Assembly (NCBI GenBank): GCA_002704755.1 | Contig: PAHC01000022.1 | Location: 6,538-17,657, forward strand | DNA: 11,120 nucleotides | Direction: 5' to 3' | DNA from: Rhodobiaceae bacterium | GTDB taxonomy: Bacteria > Pseudomonadota > Alphaproteobacteria > Rhizobiales > TMED25 | Part shown: positions 1-6,783 of the stretch, one piece after another | Position numbering within the stretch: position 1 is the stretch's first letter | Layout: every line of letters begins with the position of its first letter | Notes under the pieces: model-generated | Told to the model about the DNA's origin: nothing | The model's input: only the letters and a program-made list of their open reading frames with translations | Database searches by the model: none | Made by a program: the position numbers and the translations under genes

Positions 1-2
1 TT

Positions 3-1415
3 ATACTTATTTTTTCCTACTTTTTTTATTATTATGGCAAAAAAAGAGCTTTATCATTAAGATTTAATGAAAACAGAAACCTCTCGGCCTTACCCGATTA
101 TTATGGTTATTATGTTGTTCTTATTATTTTAATCCCAGCTCTTCTTATTTGGTTCTTTTTACTATTATTTAAATCCAACTTTCAAGAGATGTTTGTGCTA
201 TCACCCGTGCTCTTTCCTGATATTGCGTCGTGGAATGAAAGTAAGCTTGGATTGATAATGAATAAGATTACCAACCTATCGTCAATTGTTAATTTGGCTG
301 ATATCGACCTGACTCGAGGTGATAAATCACTCCTAAAGATGGCTTCAGATAGTGAACTTATTGCTGCAAAAAATCTTGCAAATTTTGATAGAATGTATGG
401 ATGGGCAAATATAGCACTTTTTATTATATTACCAATAACATTTGGCTTCATTGCAACAAAAACTATATCAGAAAAATTAAAAGTCCAGCCAGCTGTTGAA
501 AGAACAGTTTCAACAATAATTAAGATATGTTCTTATATAGCAATTTTAATAACCCTAGGTATCTTTTTATCTTTAGTTTTTGAAGCTATAAACTTCTTCA
601 GGTATGTAAACTTTACGGACTTCTTCTTTAGCAAATCATGGAACCCTAATAGGGCATTTGTTGTTAACGCTTCAGAAGGGTTTGATCAGGAGGCATTAAA
701 AGAGGCTTTTGGCTTCATCCCATTGCTGACGGGAACTTTATTAATTGCAACGATCGCAATGACAATTGCAATACCACTTGGATTACTCACAGCTATATAC
801 TTAGCTGAATATGCATCCCCAAGAATGAGAGATATTGCAAAACCAATAATTGAAATATTAGCTGGAATACCGACTGTTGTTTATGGTTTTTTTGCAGCAC
901 TATCACTTGCACCTTTCATTAAGCGTGTAGGAGAAACTATTGGACTCGAAGTCTCAGCCGAAAGCGCACTAGCTGCAGGTTTAGCTATGGGTGTGATGAT
1001 AATCCCATTTGTTTCTTCACTCAGTGATGATGTCATAAAAGCTGTACCTCAGTCCTTAAGAGAAGGATCTTTAGCACTTGGTGCTACAAAATCAGAGACT
1101 ATAAAGAAAGTTGTATTACCAGCTGCCTTAGCAGGTATCATGGGATCTTTCTTGTTGGCTATATCTCGAGCTATTGGTGAAACTATGATTGTTGTGATGG
1201 CCGCAAGCCTTAGAGCAAACCTCACATTTAACCCCCTAGAACCTGCGACTACTATCACAACACAGATTGTTACTGCTTTAATTGGAGATGTTGAATTTGA
1301 CAATCCAAAAACATTAGTGGCATTCGCACTAGGACTTACTCTTTTTCTGATGACATTAACTTTGAATGTTGCAGCTATTTTGATTGTAAAAAAATACAGA
1401 GAGAAATATGATTGA
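3..1415 (+). CDS. pstC: Phosphate ABC transporter permease PstC (5' end off window)
   Basis: Inner-membrane permease subunit that pairs with PstA to form the channel of the high-affinity phosphate importer PstSCAB. The frame is open from base 3 with no stop, and the stretch before the first ATG (189) encodes a basic GKKRALSLR segment, an ALPDYYGYYV segment and then a hydrophobic helix. That is the N-terminal pattern of the long alphaproteobacterial PstC, so the ATG at 189 is internal and the true start lies just left of the window. At least 470 residues are encoded. A polar, probably periplasmic, linker (about 58-125) is followed by further membrane helices and the MetI-type permease domain (about 230-465). 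The cytoplasmic EAA loop, EGSLALGATKSETIKKVVLP, at about 354-373 docks to PstB. The SRAIGET motif that follows is typical of Pst permeases. The stop overlaps the pstA start by 8 bp, implying translational coupling. Confidence 0.95.
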   Translation: MLIFSYFFYYYGKKRALSLRFNENRNLSALPDYYGYYVVLIILIPALLIWFFLLLFKSNFQEMFVLSPVLFPDIASWNESKLGLIMNKITNLSSIVNLADIDLTRGDKSLLKMASDSELIAAKNLANFDRMYGWANIALFIILPITFGFIATKTISEKLKVQPAVERTVSTIIKICSYIAILITLGIFLSLVFEAINFFRYVNFTDFFFSKSWNPNRAFVVNASEGFDQEALKEAFGFIPLLTGTLLIATIAMTIAIPLGLLTAIYLAEYASPRMRDIAKPIIEILAGIPTVVYGFFAALSLAPFIKRVGETIGLEVSAESALAAGLAMGVMIIPFVSSLSDDVIKAVPQSLREGSLALGATKSETIKKVVLPAALAGIMGSFLLAISRAIGETMIVVMAASLRANLTFNPLEPATTITTQIVTALIGDVEFDNPKTLVAFALGLTLFLMTLTLNVAAILIVKKYREKYD

Positions 1416-2658
1416 TCTACAAAAAAGACTTAAAGCCGAAAGAAGATTTAAGTACATTGCTCTATCCGCACTGCTTTTATCATTGTTTTTTGTTCTCATC
1501 TTAATGTTTAAAATATTTTCTACTGGCAGCGGTGCCTTCATAAGAACAACAATTAATACAAATGTATATTTTGACCCAAGCTTTATTACAGTCACTGAAG
1601 AGTCATCAAAAAAAGAGATTATGAAAGCATCCTACGTAAAATTAGCTGACGAGATAATCAATCAAAACTTTCCTAATTTAGAAGAGGATAATTTTAGATT
1701 AGTGAGGGGAATGTACACAAGAAAGTTTGATTACCAACTTAGAGACTATATAGCCAACAAACCTGATATTATTGGACAGACAGTTGAAATTAACCTAACA
1801 GCATCATCTGACCTCGATCAGATTGTGAAAGGTAATTACCCCAGAGATGTCCCTGAGGCACAACGAAAGATAAATGACTATCAGTTAAATATATTAGACT
1901 CACTAGACGCGCAAGATAGAATATCATCTACATTTAACTTCTGGTTTTTTACCAATGCTGACTCTCGAGATCCAGAAACGGCGGGGATACTTGGCGGTTT
2001 GATGGGTTCACTTTATGCACTGATGATCTGCTTTTCATTTGCATTTCCAGTAGGTGTATTAGCATCAGTTTATCTAGAAGAGTTTGTTAAGCCAGGAAGA
2101 TGGGCAGATTTTATCGAAGTAAACATAAATAATTTAGCGGCAGTACCATCTATTGTTTTTGGTTTATTGGGTCTAGGGATGTTAATAGGTGTTCTTGGAA
2201 TGCCCTATCAAGTTCCCTTGGTTGGTGGACTTGTCCTAGGCTTTATGACACTACCCACAATAATAATTGCCACCAGGGCATCTTTAAGAGGTGTGCCTCC
2301 ATCAATCAGAGAAGGTGCTCTTGCGGTGGGTGCAACAAAAATGCAAACTGTTTTTCATCATGTAATACCTTTATCAATGCCTGGATCACTTACCGGTGCA
2401 ATTATCGGAATGGCTCAAGCGCTTGGTGAAACAGCACCTTTATTGATGATTGGAATGGTTGCTTTTGTTATGGAAATTCCAGGTGGCGCCCTAGATCCAG
2501 CAACAGGTCTACCATCCCAAATATATTTATGGTCAGAAAGTGCAGAGAGAGGTTTCTTAGAAAAAACCTCAGCTGGAATTATGTTACTTTTAACATTTTT
2601 AATATTTATGAATGCAACAGCGGTATTAATTAGAAAAAAATTAGAGGTCAAATGGTAA
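1408..2658 (+). CDS. pstA: Phosphate ABC transporter permease PstA
   Basis: Second membrane subunit of the phosphate importer, partner of PstC. At 416 residues it is longer than the roughly 300-residue enterobacterial form. The extra length is an N-terminal region (about 1-190) with one membrane helix near residues 16-37 and a polar, probably periplasmic, domain, resembling the DUF3333-type N-terminus of alphaproteobacterial PstA. The MetI permease domain spans about 195-412, with the EAA coupling loop near 302-325 (EGALAVGATKMQTV) followed by the QALGETAPL motif characteristic of PstA. The ATG sits inside the end of pstC (ATGATTGA, 8 bp overlap), and the TAA stop lies inside the pstB start region. 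Translation is therefore probably coupled on both sides, giving balanced permease subunits. Identity is clear from motifs and operon position. Confidence 0.96.
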   Translation: MIDLQKRLKAERRFKYIALSALLLSLFFVLILMFKIFSTGSGAFIRTTINTNVYFDPSFITVTEESSKKEIMKASYVKLADEIINQNFPNLEEDNFRLVRGMYTRKFDYQLRDYIANKPDIIGQTVEINLTASSDLDQIVKGNYPRDVPEAQRKINDYQLNILDSLDAQDRISSTFNFWFFTNADSRDPETAGILGGLMGSLYALMICFSFAFPVGVLASVYLEEFVKPGRWADFIEVNINNLAAVPSIVFGLLGLGMLIGVLGMPYQVPLVGGLVLGFMTLPTIIIATRASLRGVPPSIREGALAVGATKMQTVFHHVIPLSMPGSLTGAIIGMAQALGETAPLLMIGMVAFVMEIPGGALDPATGLPSQIYLWSESAERGFLEKTSAGIMLLLTFLIFMNATAVLIRKKLEVKW

Positions 2659-3425
2659 AAGAAAATATAAATTATGCATTAACAACAAGTGATGTTTATG
2701 TGCATTATGCTAATAAAATGGCTATTAATAATGTGTCAGTTAATTTTATAAAAAATGAGGTTACAGCTTTAATTGGGCCTTCGGGATGTGGAAAATCAAC
2801 CTTTCTCAGGTGTCTAAATCGTATGAATGATGTAATTGACATTTGTAGAGTTCAAGGTAATTTTTACCTCAATGGACAAGATATTTATAGTTCTAATACG
2901 CAAGTAGAAACACTAAGAAAGCAAGTTGGAATGGTATTTCAAAAACCAAACCCCTTTCCAAAAACTATCTATGAGAATGTTGCATATGGTCCTAAAATTC
3001 ACGGTATAGCGGCAACACAGTCAGAACTAGATGATATTGTTAAAGATACATTAAATAAAGCAGGTCTTTATGCAGAAGTAAAAGACAGGCTAAATGATAT
3101 AGCAACTGGTCTATCTGGGGGGCAACAGCAAAGGCTTTGTATTGCAAGAGCTATAGCAATAAAACCAGATATTATATTAATGGATGAACCATGCTCAGCT
3201 CTAGACCCTATAGCTACCGCAAAAATTGAAGAATTAATAAATGAATTAAAAGAAAAATATACAATAGTCATTGTTACGCATTCCATGCAACAAGCCGCAC
3301 GGATTTCTGATAAAACAGCGTACTTTCATATGGGTGAGTTAATTGAATTTGGTGAAACCGCATCAATATTCACGAATCCACAGGAAACGATGACTGAAGC
3401 TTACATATCTGGCAAAATTGGTTAG
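2652..3425 (+). CDS. pstB: Phosphate import ATP-binding protein PstB
   Basis: Cytoplasmic ATPase that energises phosphate uptake through PstC/PstA. All ABC motifs are intact in 257 residues, a normal length: Walker A GPSGCGKST at 42-50 (Lys48), Q-loop Gln97 in MVFQKPNPFP, signature LSGGQQQR from 154, Walker B ILMDEP with catalytic Glu179, D-loop SALDP (182-186) and switch His210 in VTHSMQQA. The FQKPNPFPKTIYENVAYGP stretch and LMDEPCSALDPIATAKIEEL are diagnostic for PstB within the ABC superfamily. The start ATG overlaps the pstA stop (ATGGTAA, 7 bp) and is preceded by an AGAGG ribosome-binding site at 2643-2647. The stop codon itself forms part of the phoU Shine-Dalgarno sequence. Confidence 0.98.
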   Translation: MVKENINYALTTSDVYVHYANKMAINNVSVNFIKNEVTALIGPSGCGKSTFLRCLNRMNDVIDICRVQGNFYLNGQDIYSSNTQVETLRKQVGMVFQKPNPFPKTIYENVAYGPKIHGIAATQSELDDIVKDTLNKAGLYAEVKDRLNDIATGLSGGQQQRLCIARAIAIKPDIILMDEPCSALDPIATAKIEELINELKEKYTIVIVTHSMQQAARISDKTAYFHMGELIEFGETASIFTNPQETMTEAYISGKIG

Positions 3426-3428
3426 GAG
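3424..3428 (+). promoter_or_regulatory. phoU: phoU ribosome-binding site overlapping the pstB stop
   Basis: AGGAG, 6 nt before the phoU ATG, shares bases with the pstB TAG stop (3423-3425). Ribosomes finishing pstB therefore sit on the phoU initiation site, which favours coordinated translation. It is the strongest Shine-Dalgarno sequence in the pst-pho operon. Confidence 0.75.
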
Positions 3429-3434
3429 TAAAGA

Positions 3435-4130
3435 ATGTCAAATCAAAATCATATAAATTCTGCATTCGATGACGATCTTAAAAATCTTAATAGGAAAATA
3501 TCAAAGCTTGGAGCACTAGCTGAAACACAGCTGAGTGATTCAATGACAGCGCTAAAAGAGAAAAATATCCATAAATTTCCAAAAATAATTGATCGAGATT
3601 TAAAACTGGATGACCTAACGCAAGATATAACAGACTCTGTGTTTGAAGCGCTAGCTTTATGGTCTCCTATTGCAACAGATCTTAGGAGCCTTCTTGTCGC
3701 AGATAAAGTAGGATCCATCCTAGAAAGAATTGGGGATTATTCAAAAAATATCGCGAGACGCAGTCAAATTATTCTAAATGATGATAAATACATAAGCATG
3801 CCTGTGAATATAATAGGACTTGGGCAACATGTTCAAACTTTATTACATAAGTCACTTGATGCATATATGGAGTCAAATATTGACTCTGCCATGCAGATTT
3901 GGGAGTCAGATCTTGATACAGACAGACTATATATAAATATATTCAAAGAATTAGTTCAATTAATTGCCGATGAACCTGATAATGCACAAATTAACACACA
4001 CTTATTATTCATCTCAAAAAATCTTGAAAGAGTTGGTGATTATACAACTTCAATAGCCAAACAAACCTATTTTATGGTAAATGGAAAGCCGCTCAATAAA
4101 GAAAGACCGAAAGCACACATAACAATTTAG
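3435..4130 (+). CDS. phoU: Phosphate signalling protein PhoU
   Basis: Cytoplasmic, all-helical regulator that links the Pst transporter to the PhoR/PhoB two-component system and is generally needed to keep the Pho response off when phosphate is plentiful (family knowledge). The 231 residues show the expected two-repeat architecture. Each repeat carries a metal-binding E-R-x-G-D motif: E97-R-I-G-D101 followed by YSKNIARR, and E198-R-V-G-D202 followed by YTTSIAKQ. An N-terminal helix with the LGALAETQL stretch (about 25-33) matches the family start. A strong Shine-Dalgarno sequence, AGGAG at 3424-3428, lies 6 nt before the ATG. The gene sits 9 bp after pstB and 17 bp before phoB, so it is almost certainly cotranscribed. 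Confidence 0.96.
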   Translation: MSNQNHINSAFDDDLKNLNRKISKLGALAETQLSDSMTALKEKNIHKFPKIIDRDLKLDDLTQDITDSVFEALALWSPIATDLRSLLVADKVGSILERIGDYSKNIARRSQIILNDDKYISMPVNIIGLGQHVQTLLHKSLDAYMESNIDSAMQIWESDLDTDRLYINIFKELVQLIADEPDNAQINTHLLFISKNLERVGDYTTSIAKQTYFMVNGKPLNKERPKAHITI

Positions 4131-4147
4131 ATATTTAGTGGATATAA

Positions 4148-4834
4148 ATGGGTATTGCAGTTATAGCTGATGATGAAATTAATCAAATTGAATTAATCTC
4201 ATTTCATTTAGAAAAAGCGGGATTTAAGATATTAAAAGCTACTAATGGGGATGAGGCTTATGAACTGATTGTTGAAAACAAACCTGATATTACCATCCTT
4301 GATTGGATGATGCCTAATTCATCTGGTATCTCCGTATGCAGAAGAGTGAGATCAAATTCTGAAATAAAGGATATACCAATTATAATACTGAGTGCGCGCG
4401 GTGAGGATGTTGATGCATCTCATGGGCTAGCATCTGGAGCTGATGATTATATAATTAAGCCATTCTCTCCAATTGAGCTCATTGCCAGAGTTAATTCACT
4501 ACTCAGACGAACAAACTCAAAATCTAAATTATCCTTTCAAGAATATGAAGATATTTCTATAGATCATGATAGAAAGTTTGTTCAAGTTTCTAATAAAAAA
4601 TTAAAACTTGGTAAAACTGAGTTTAAAATACTCAGCTTATTATTGAGTCGTCCTGAACACGTATTTTCAAGAGATCAAATCATCGATAGTGTCTGGAACA
4701 ACGAAACATATATAGATGATCGAACGGTAGATGTGCATATGAGTCGACTTAGAAAAACCTTCAAAGAAAACTATGATGGGAATTGTGCAATAAATACAGT
4801 GCACGGCTTTGGTTATTCAATTGGAAAAAAATAG
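4148..4834 (+). CDS. phoB: Phosphate regulon response regulator PhoB (OmpR family)
   Basis: DNA-binding response regulator that, once phosphorylated, activates phosphate-starvation genes. The receiver domain (about 1-120) has the acidic pocket D8/D9, phosphoacceptor Asp52 (ILDWMMP), Ser82 at the switch position (ILSARGE) and Lys104 (IIKPF). The winged-helix domain (about 130-226) contains LGKTEFKILSLLLSRPEHVF and the recognition region DDRTVDVHMSRLRK, which are typical of PhoB. The WMMP motif and the position after phoU favour PhoB over other OmpR-type regulators. The ATG at 4148 is the earliest possible start because an in-frame TAA directly precedes it (4145-4147); a modest AGTGGA ribosome-binding site lies at 4137-4142. 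No phoR follows, so the cognate kinase must be encoded elsewhere, possibly left of the window. Confidence 0.95.
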   Translation: MGIAVIADDEINQIELISFHLEKAGFKILKATNGDEAYELIVENKPDITILDWMMPNSSGISVCRRVRSNSEIKDIPIIILSARGEDVDASHGLASGADDYIIKPFSPIELIARVNSLLRRTNSKSKLSFQEYEDISIDHDRKFVQVSNKKLKLGKTEFKILSLLLSRPEHVFSRDQIIDSVWNNETYIDDRTVDVHMSRLRKTFKENYDGNCAINTVHGFGYSIGKK

Positions 4835-4840
4835 GTACAA
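4835..4840. other. 6-bp convergent junction between phoB and sufA
   Basis: Only six bases separate the phoB stop (TAG, 4832-4834) from the stop of the oppositely oriented sufA (TAA on the - strand, 4841-4843). Neither a GC-rich stem nor a stem followed by a T-run fits here. Transcription from either side must therefore end inside, or read into, the opposing gene. Confidence 0.9.
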
Positions 4841-5200
4841 TTAAGTATTAAATGCCTCAATCGGTGTTATTTCGACTGATTCACCACAGCCACATGCAGA
4901 AGTTTCATTAGGGTTGTTAAATTTAAAACCTGAACTAAACTTATCCTCAACAAAATCCATTTCAGTCCCAAGCAAGTAGAGTATTGCCTTTGGGTCAATT
5001 ACAATTGTAATATCATCCTGGTTTACAACTTCATCTCCTGCTAGTATTTCTGTAACATAGTCCATTGCATAATGAAGTCCAGCACACCCTCCCTTTTCTA
5101 TTCCAACTCTTAACATAGCCCCCTGCTTTTCTGAATTATTTATAAGAGATCTTACTCTCTCTATTGCAGCTGGTGTTAACGTAATAACATTACCCTTCAT
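4841..5200 (-). CDS. sufA: A-type Fe-S cluster carrier (SufA/IscA family)
   Basis: Small cytoplasmic carrier that receives iron-sulfur clusters from the SUF scaffold and passes them to apoproteins. The 119-residue protein has the three invariant cluster-ligand cysteines of A-type carriers: Cys39 in KGGCAGLHY, and Cys103 and Cys105 in the C-terminal SACGCGESV. The stretch FVEDKFSSGFKFNNPN just before the last two is the usual family motif. As last gene of the suf operon it is probably SufA in function, though IscA and ErpA share these motifs and sequence alone cannot separate them. A good ribosome-binding site (AGGTGA on the - strand, around 5206-5211) lies just upstream of the ATG, and sufT ends 15 bp upstream. 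Confidence 0.93.
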   Translation of the reverse strand: MKGNVITLTPAAIERVRSLINNSEKQGAMLRVGIEKGGCAGLHYAMDYVTEILAGDEVVNQDDITIVIDPKAILYLLGTEMDFVEDKFSSGFKFNNPNETSACGCGESVEITPIEAFNT

Positions 5201-5215
5201 TTAATTCACCTTAGA

Positions 5216-5554
5216 TTATAACATATTAAGAGCAACTTGTGCTTCTTCTGACATCATGGATATATCCCATGGGGGGTCAAAAACAAGCCTTACTGCTGCT
5301 GAACTAATGCCACCCACTGACAAAACAGCGTCCTCTACCCATTTAGGCATATCCCCTGCAACTGGGCAACCAGGAGCCGTTAATGTCATTTCAACATCCA
5401 CATGAAAATTCTCATCTATATCAACTTTATAGATCAAACCAAGCTCATATATATCAACTGGAATTTCTGGATCGTAAACTGTTTTGAGTGCAGTTACTAT
5501 CTTATCCGTCAAATCGGATATCGTTTCTTCATCTAAAGTTACTTTTTCATTCAT
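5216..5554 (-). CDS. sufT: SUF-associated DUF59/MIP18-family protein SufT
   Basis: Small cytoplasmic factor of the MIP18 (DUF59) family, found in many suf operons and implicated in maturation of Fe-S proteins (family knowledge). The 112 residues carry the hallmark motifs: YDPEIPVDIYELGLIY (27-42), the TLTAPGCP loop with conserved Cys63, and a C-terminal VFDPPWD (91-97). Its position between sufS and sufA supports the SufT call over a PaaD-type relative, which would sit in a phenylacetate operon, or the N-terminal domain of an Mrp/ApbC ATPase. The ribosome-binding site is weak, but sufS ends only 14 bp upstream, so translation may depend partly on sufS. The exact biochemical role is less settled than that of its neighbours. 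Confidence 0.93.
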   Translation of the reverse strand: MNEKVTLDEETISDLTDKIVTALKTVYDPEIPVDIYELGLIYKVDIDENFHVDVEMTLTAPGCPVAGDMPKWVEDAVLSVGGISSAAVRLVFDPPWDISMMSEEAQVALNML

Positions 5555-5568
5555 TCTACAAAAACAGC

Positions 5569-6783
5569 CTATGTAAAGAACTTTTTACAATATAACAAAG
5601 AGTCATATAAACTATCAATATCTTTCTCGTTATTGTACATTGCTATTGAAGCTCTGCATGTTGATGTAACATTAAATGTTTGTAGTAGTGGTTCTGCACA
5701 ATGTGTACCCGCTCGAATAGCAATACCTTTTCTGTCTATTATTGTGCTAACATCATGAGGATGCGTACCGTCCATAGTAAAAGAAAAAATTCCATTGCTT
5801 TTAACTGGGTTTATTAAGAAATTTATTCCGTCAACTCTTGCCAATTTTTCTTTTGCATAATCTGATATTTGCTTTTCATGTTTGTGTATTTCTGGAATTC
5901 CGATCTGATTAATGTATTTAATGGCGTGACCAAGCCCAATAGCCTGAACTATTGGAGGTGTTCCTGCTTCAAATTTCTGTGGTATATCCGCATACACAAC
6001 CGTATCTTTTGTGACTTCGGCAATCATTTCTCCACCACCTTGATAGGGGATCATATTATCTAACTGTTCTTTTTTTGCATAAAGAACTCCAATACCTGAC
6101 GGTCCATATAATTTATGTCCAGTAAAAACATAAAAATCTACGTCCAAGTCACTCACGTCAATATTATCATGCACTGCTCCTTGAGTACCATCTACCATAA
6201 CTGGTATACCCCTATGATGAGCTAAATTAATTACCTCTTTTAAAGGTTGAACTGTGCCCAAAACGTTTGACATATGCGTGACAGAAATAATTTTTGTTTT
6301 GTTTGTAATTAGAGATTCTAAATGATCAACATCTATACAACCACTCTCATCAATATTGGCCCATTTGATTACCACACCATTTCTCTCTCTTAAAAAGTGC
6401 CATGGAACAATATTTGAATGATGTTCTAATATTGATATTATAACTTCATCGCCTTTCTCAAATTTCGACCCAAAGGAAGACGCGACTAAATTAATGGCCT
6501 CAGTTGCGTTTTTGGTAAAAATTATCTGATTTTCATTTTGAGAATTTAAAAAATTTGCGACTTCAGTCCTTGCATTCTCGAAATTTTCTGTGGCTTTCAT
6601 AGATAAATAATGTATTCCTCTATGCACATTTGCATATTCTTCATGATATACGCGTGATATTTCTTCAACAACAGATCTTGGTTTCTGAGAAGATGCAGCA
6701 TTATCAAGATAAACTGCATAGCCATCATTTATCTTTTGATTTATGAATGAAAAATCATTTCTAACTGCATTTATATCAAACAT
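5569..6783 (-). CDS. sufS: Group II cysteine desulfurase SufS
   Basis: PLP-dependent enzyme that removes sulfur from L-cysteine as a persulfide for cluster assembly on SufBCD. I place the start at the ATG at 6783-6781, giving 404 residues, the usual SufS length: AAGGAAG (6796-6790) lies 6 nt before it and the protein then begins MFDINAVRNDF, as in homologues. A longer in-frame start (GTG at 6804) would add seven residues but destroy this arrangement. Motifs, numbered from the ATG: YLDNAASSQKP near 25-35, EHHSNIVPW near 120-128, PLP-binding Lys224 in TGHKLYGPSG, and persulfide-forming Cys362 in RAGTHCAEPL, the group II signature. The start overlaps the sufD stop (ATGTTTGA, 8 bp). Group II enzymes generally need a SufE or SufU partner, and none is encoded in the window. 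Confidence 0.96.
   Translation of the reverse strand: MFDINAVRNDFSFINQKINDGYAVYLDNAASSQKPRSVVEEISRVYHEEYANVHRGIHYLSMKATENFENARTEVANFLNSQNENQIIFTKNATEAINLVASSFGSKFEKGDEVIISILEHHSNIVPWHFLRERNGVVIKWANIDESGCIDVDHLESLITNKTKIISVTHMSNVLGTVQPLKEVINLAHHRGIPVMVDGTQGAVHDNIDVSDLDVDFYVFTGHKLYGPSGIGVLYAKKEQLDNMIPYQGGGEMIAEVTKDTVVYADIPQKFEAGTPPIVQAIGLGHAIKYINQIGIPEIHKHEKQISDYAKEKLARVDGINFLINPVKSNGIFSFTMDGTHPHDVSTIIDRKGIAIRAGTHCAEPLLQTFNVTSTCRASIAMYNNEKDIDSLYDSLLYCKKFFT

Noticed and set aside
11..27. T-rich stretch at the left edge, considered as a terminator of an upstream gene
   Set aside because: It is coding sequence: the pstC frame runs straight through it as hydrophobic Phe/Tyr residues, and no stem precedes it.
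1..188. Search for a Pho box or promoter ahead of pstC
   Set aside because: The region is coding, and no paired CTGTCAT-like repeats were seen; the operon promoter must lie left of the window.
182..451. Minus-strand reading frame of 89 codons overlapping pstC
   Set aside because: It lies antisense to well-conserved pstC coding sequence, has no recognisable domain and no context; a shadow frame.
4819..4842. Short inverted repeat AATTG / CAATT around a run of seven A at 4825-4831, considered as a terminator for the suf operon
   Set aside because: The stem is only five AT-rich pairs and the run lies in the loop rather than after the stem; it is also the phoB Lys codons plus the start of its stop codon region.
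4859..4881. Stem-loop AATCGGT / ACTGATT (7 pairs with one G-U, 9-base loop) just past the phoB stop, considered as the phoB terminator
   Set aside because: It lies inside sufA coding sequence, has a weak stem and is not followed by a T-run on the phoB strand.
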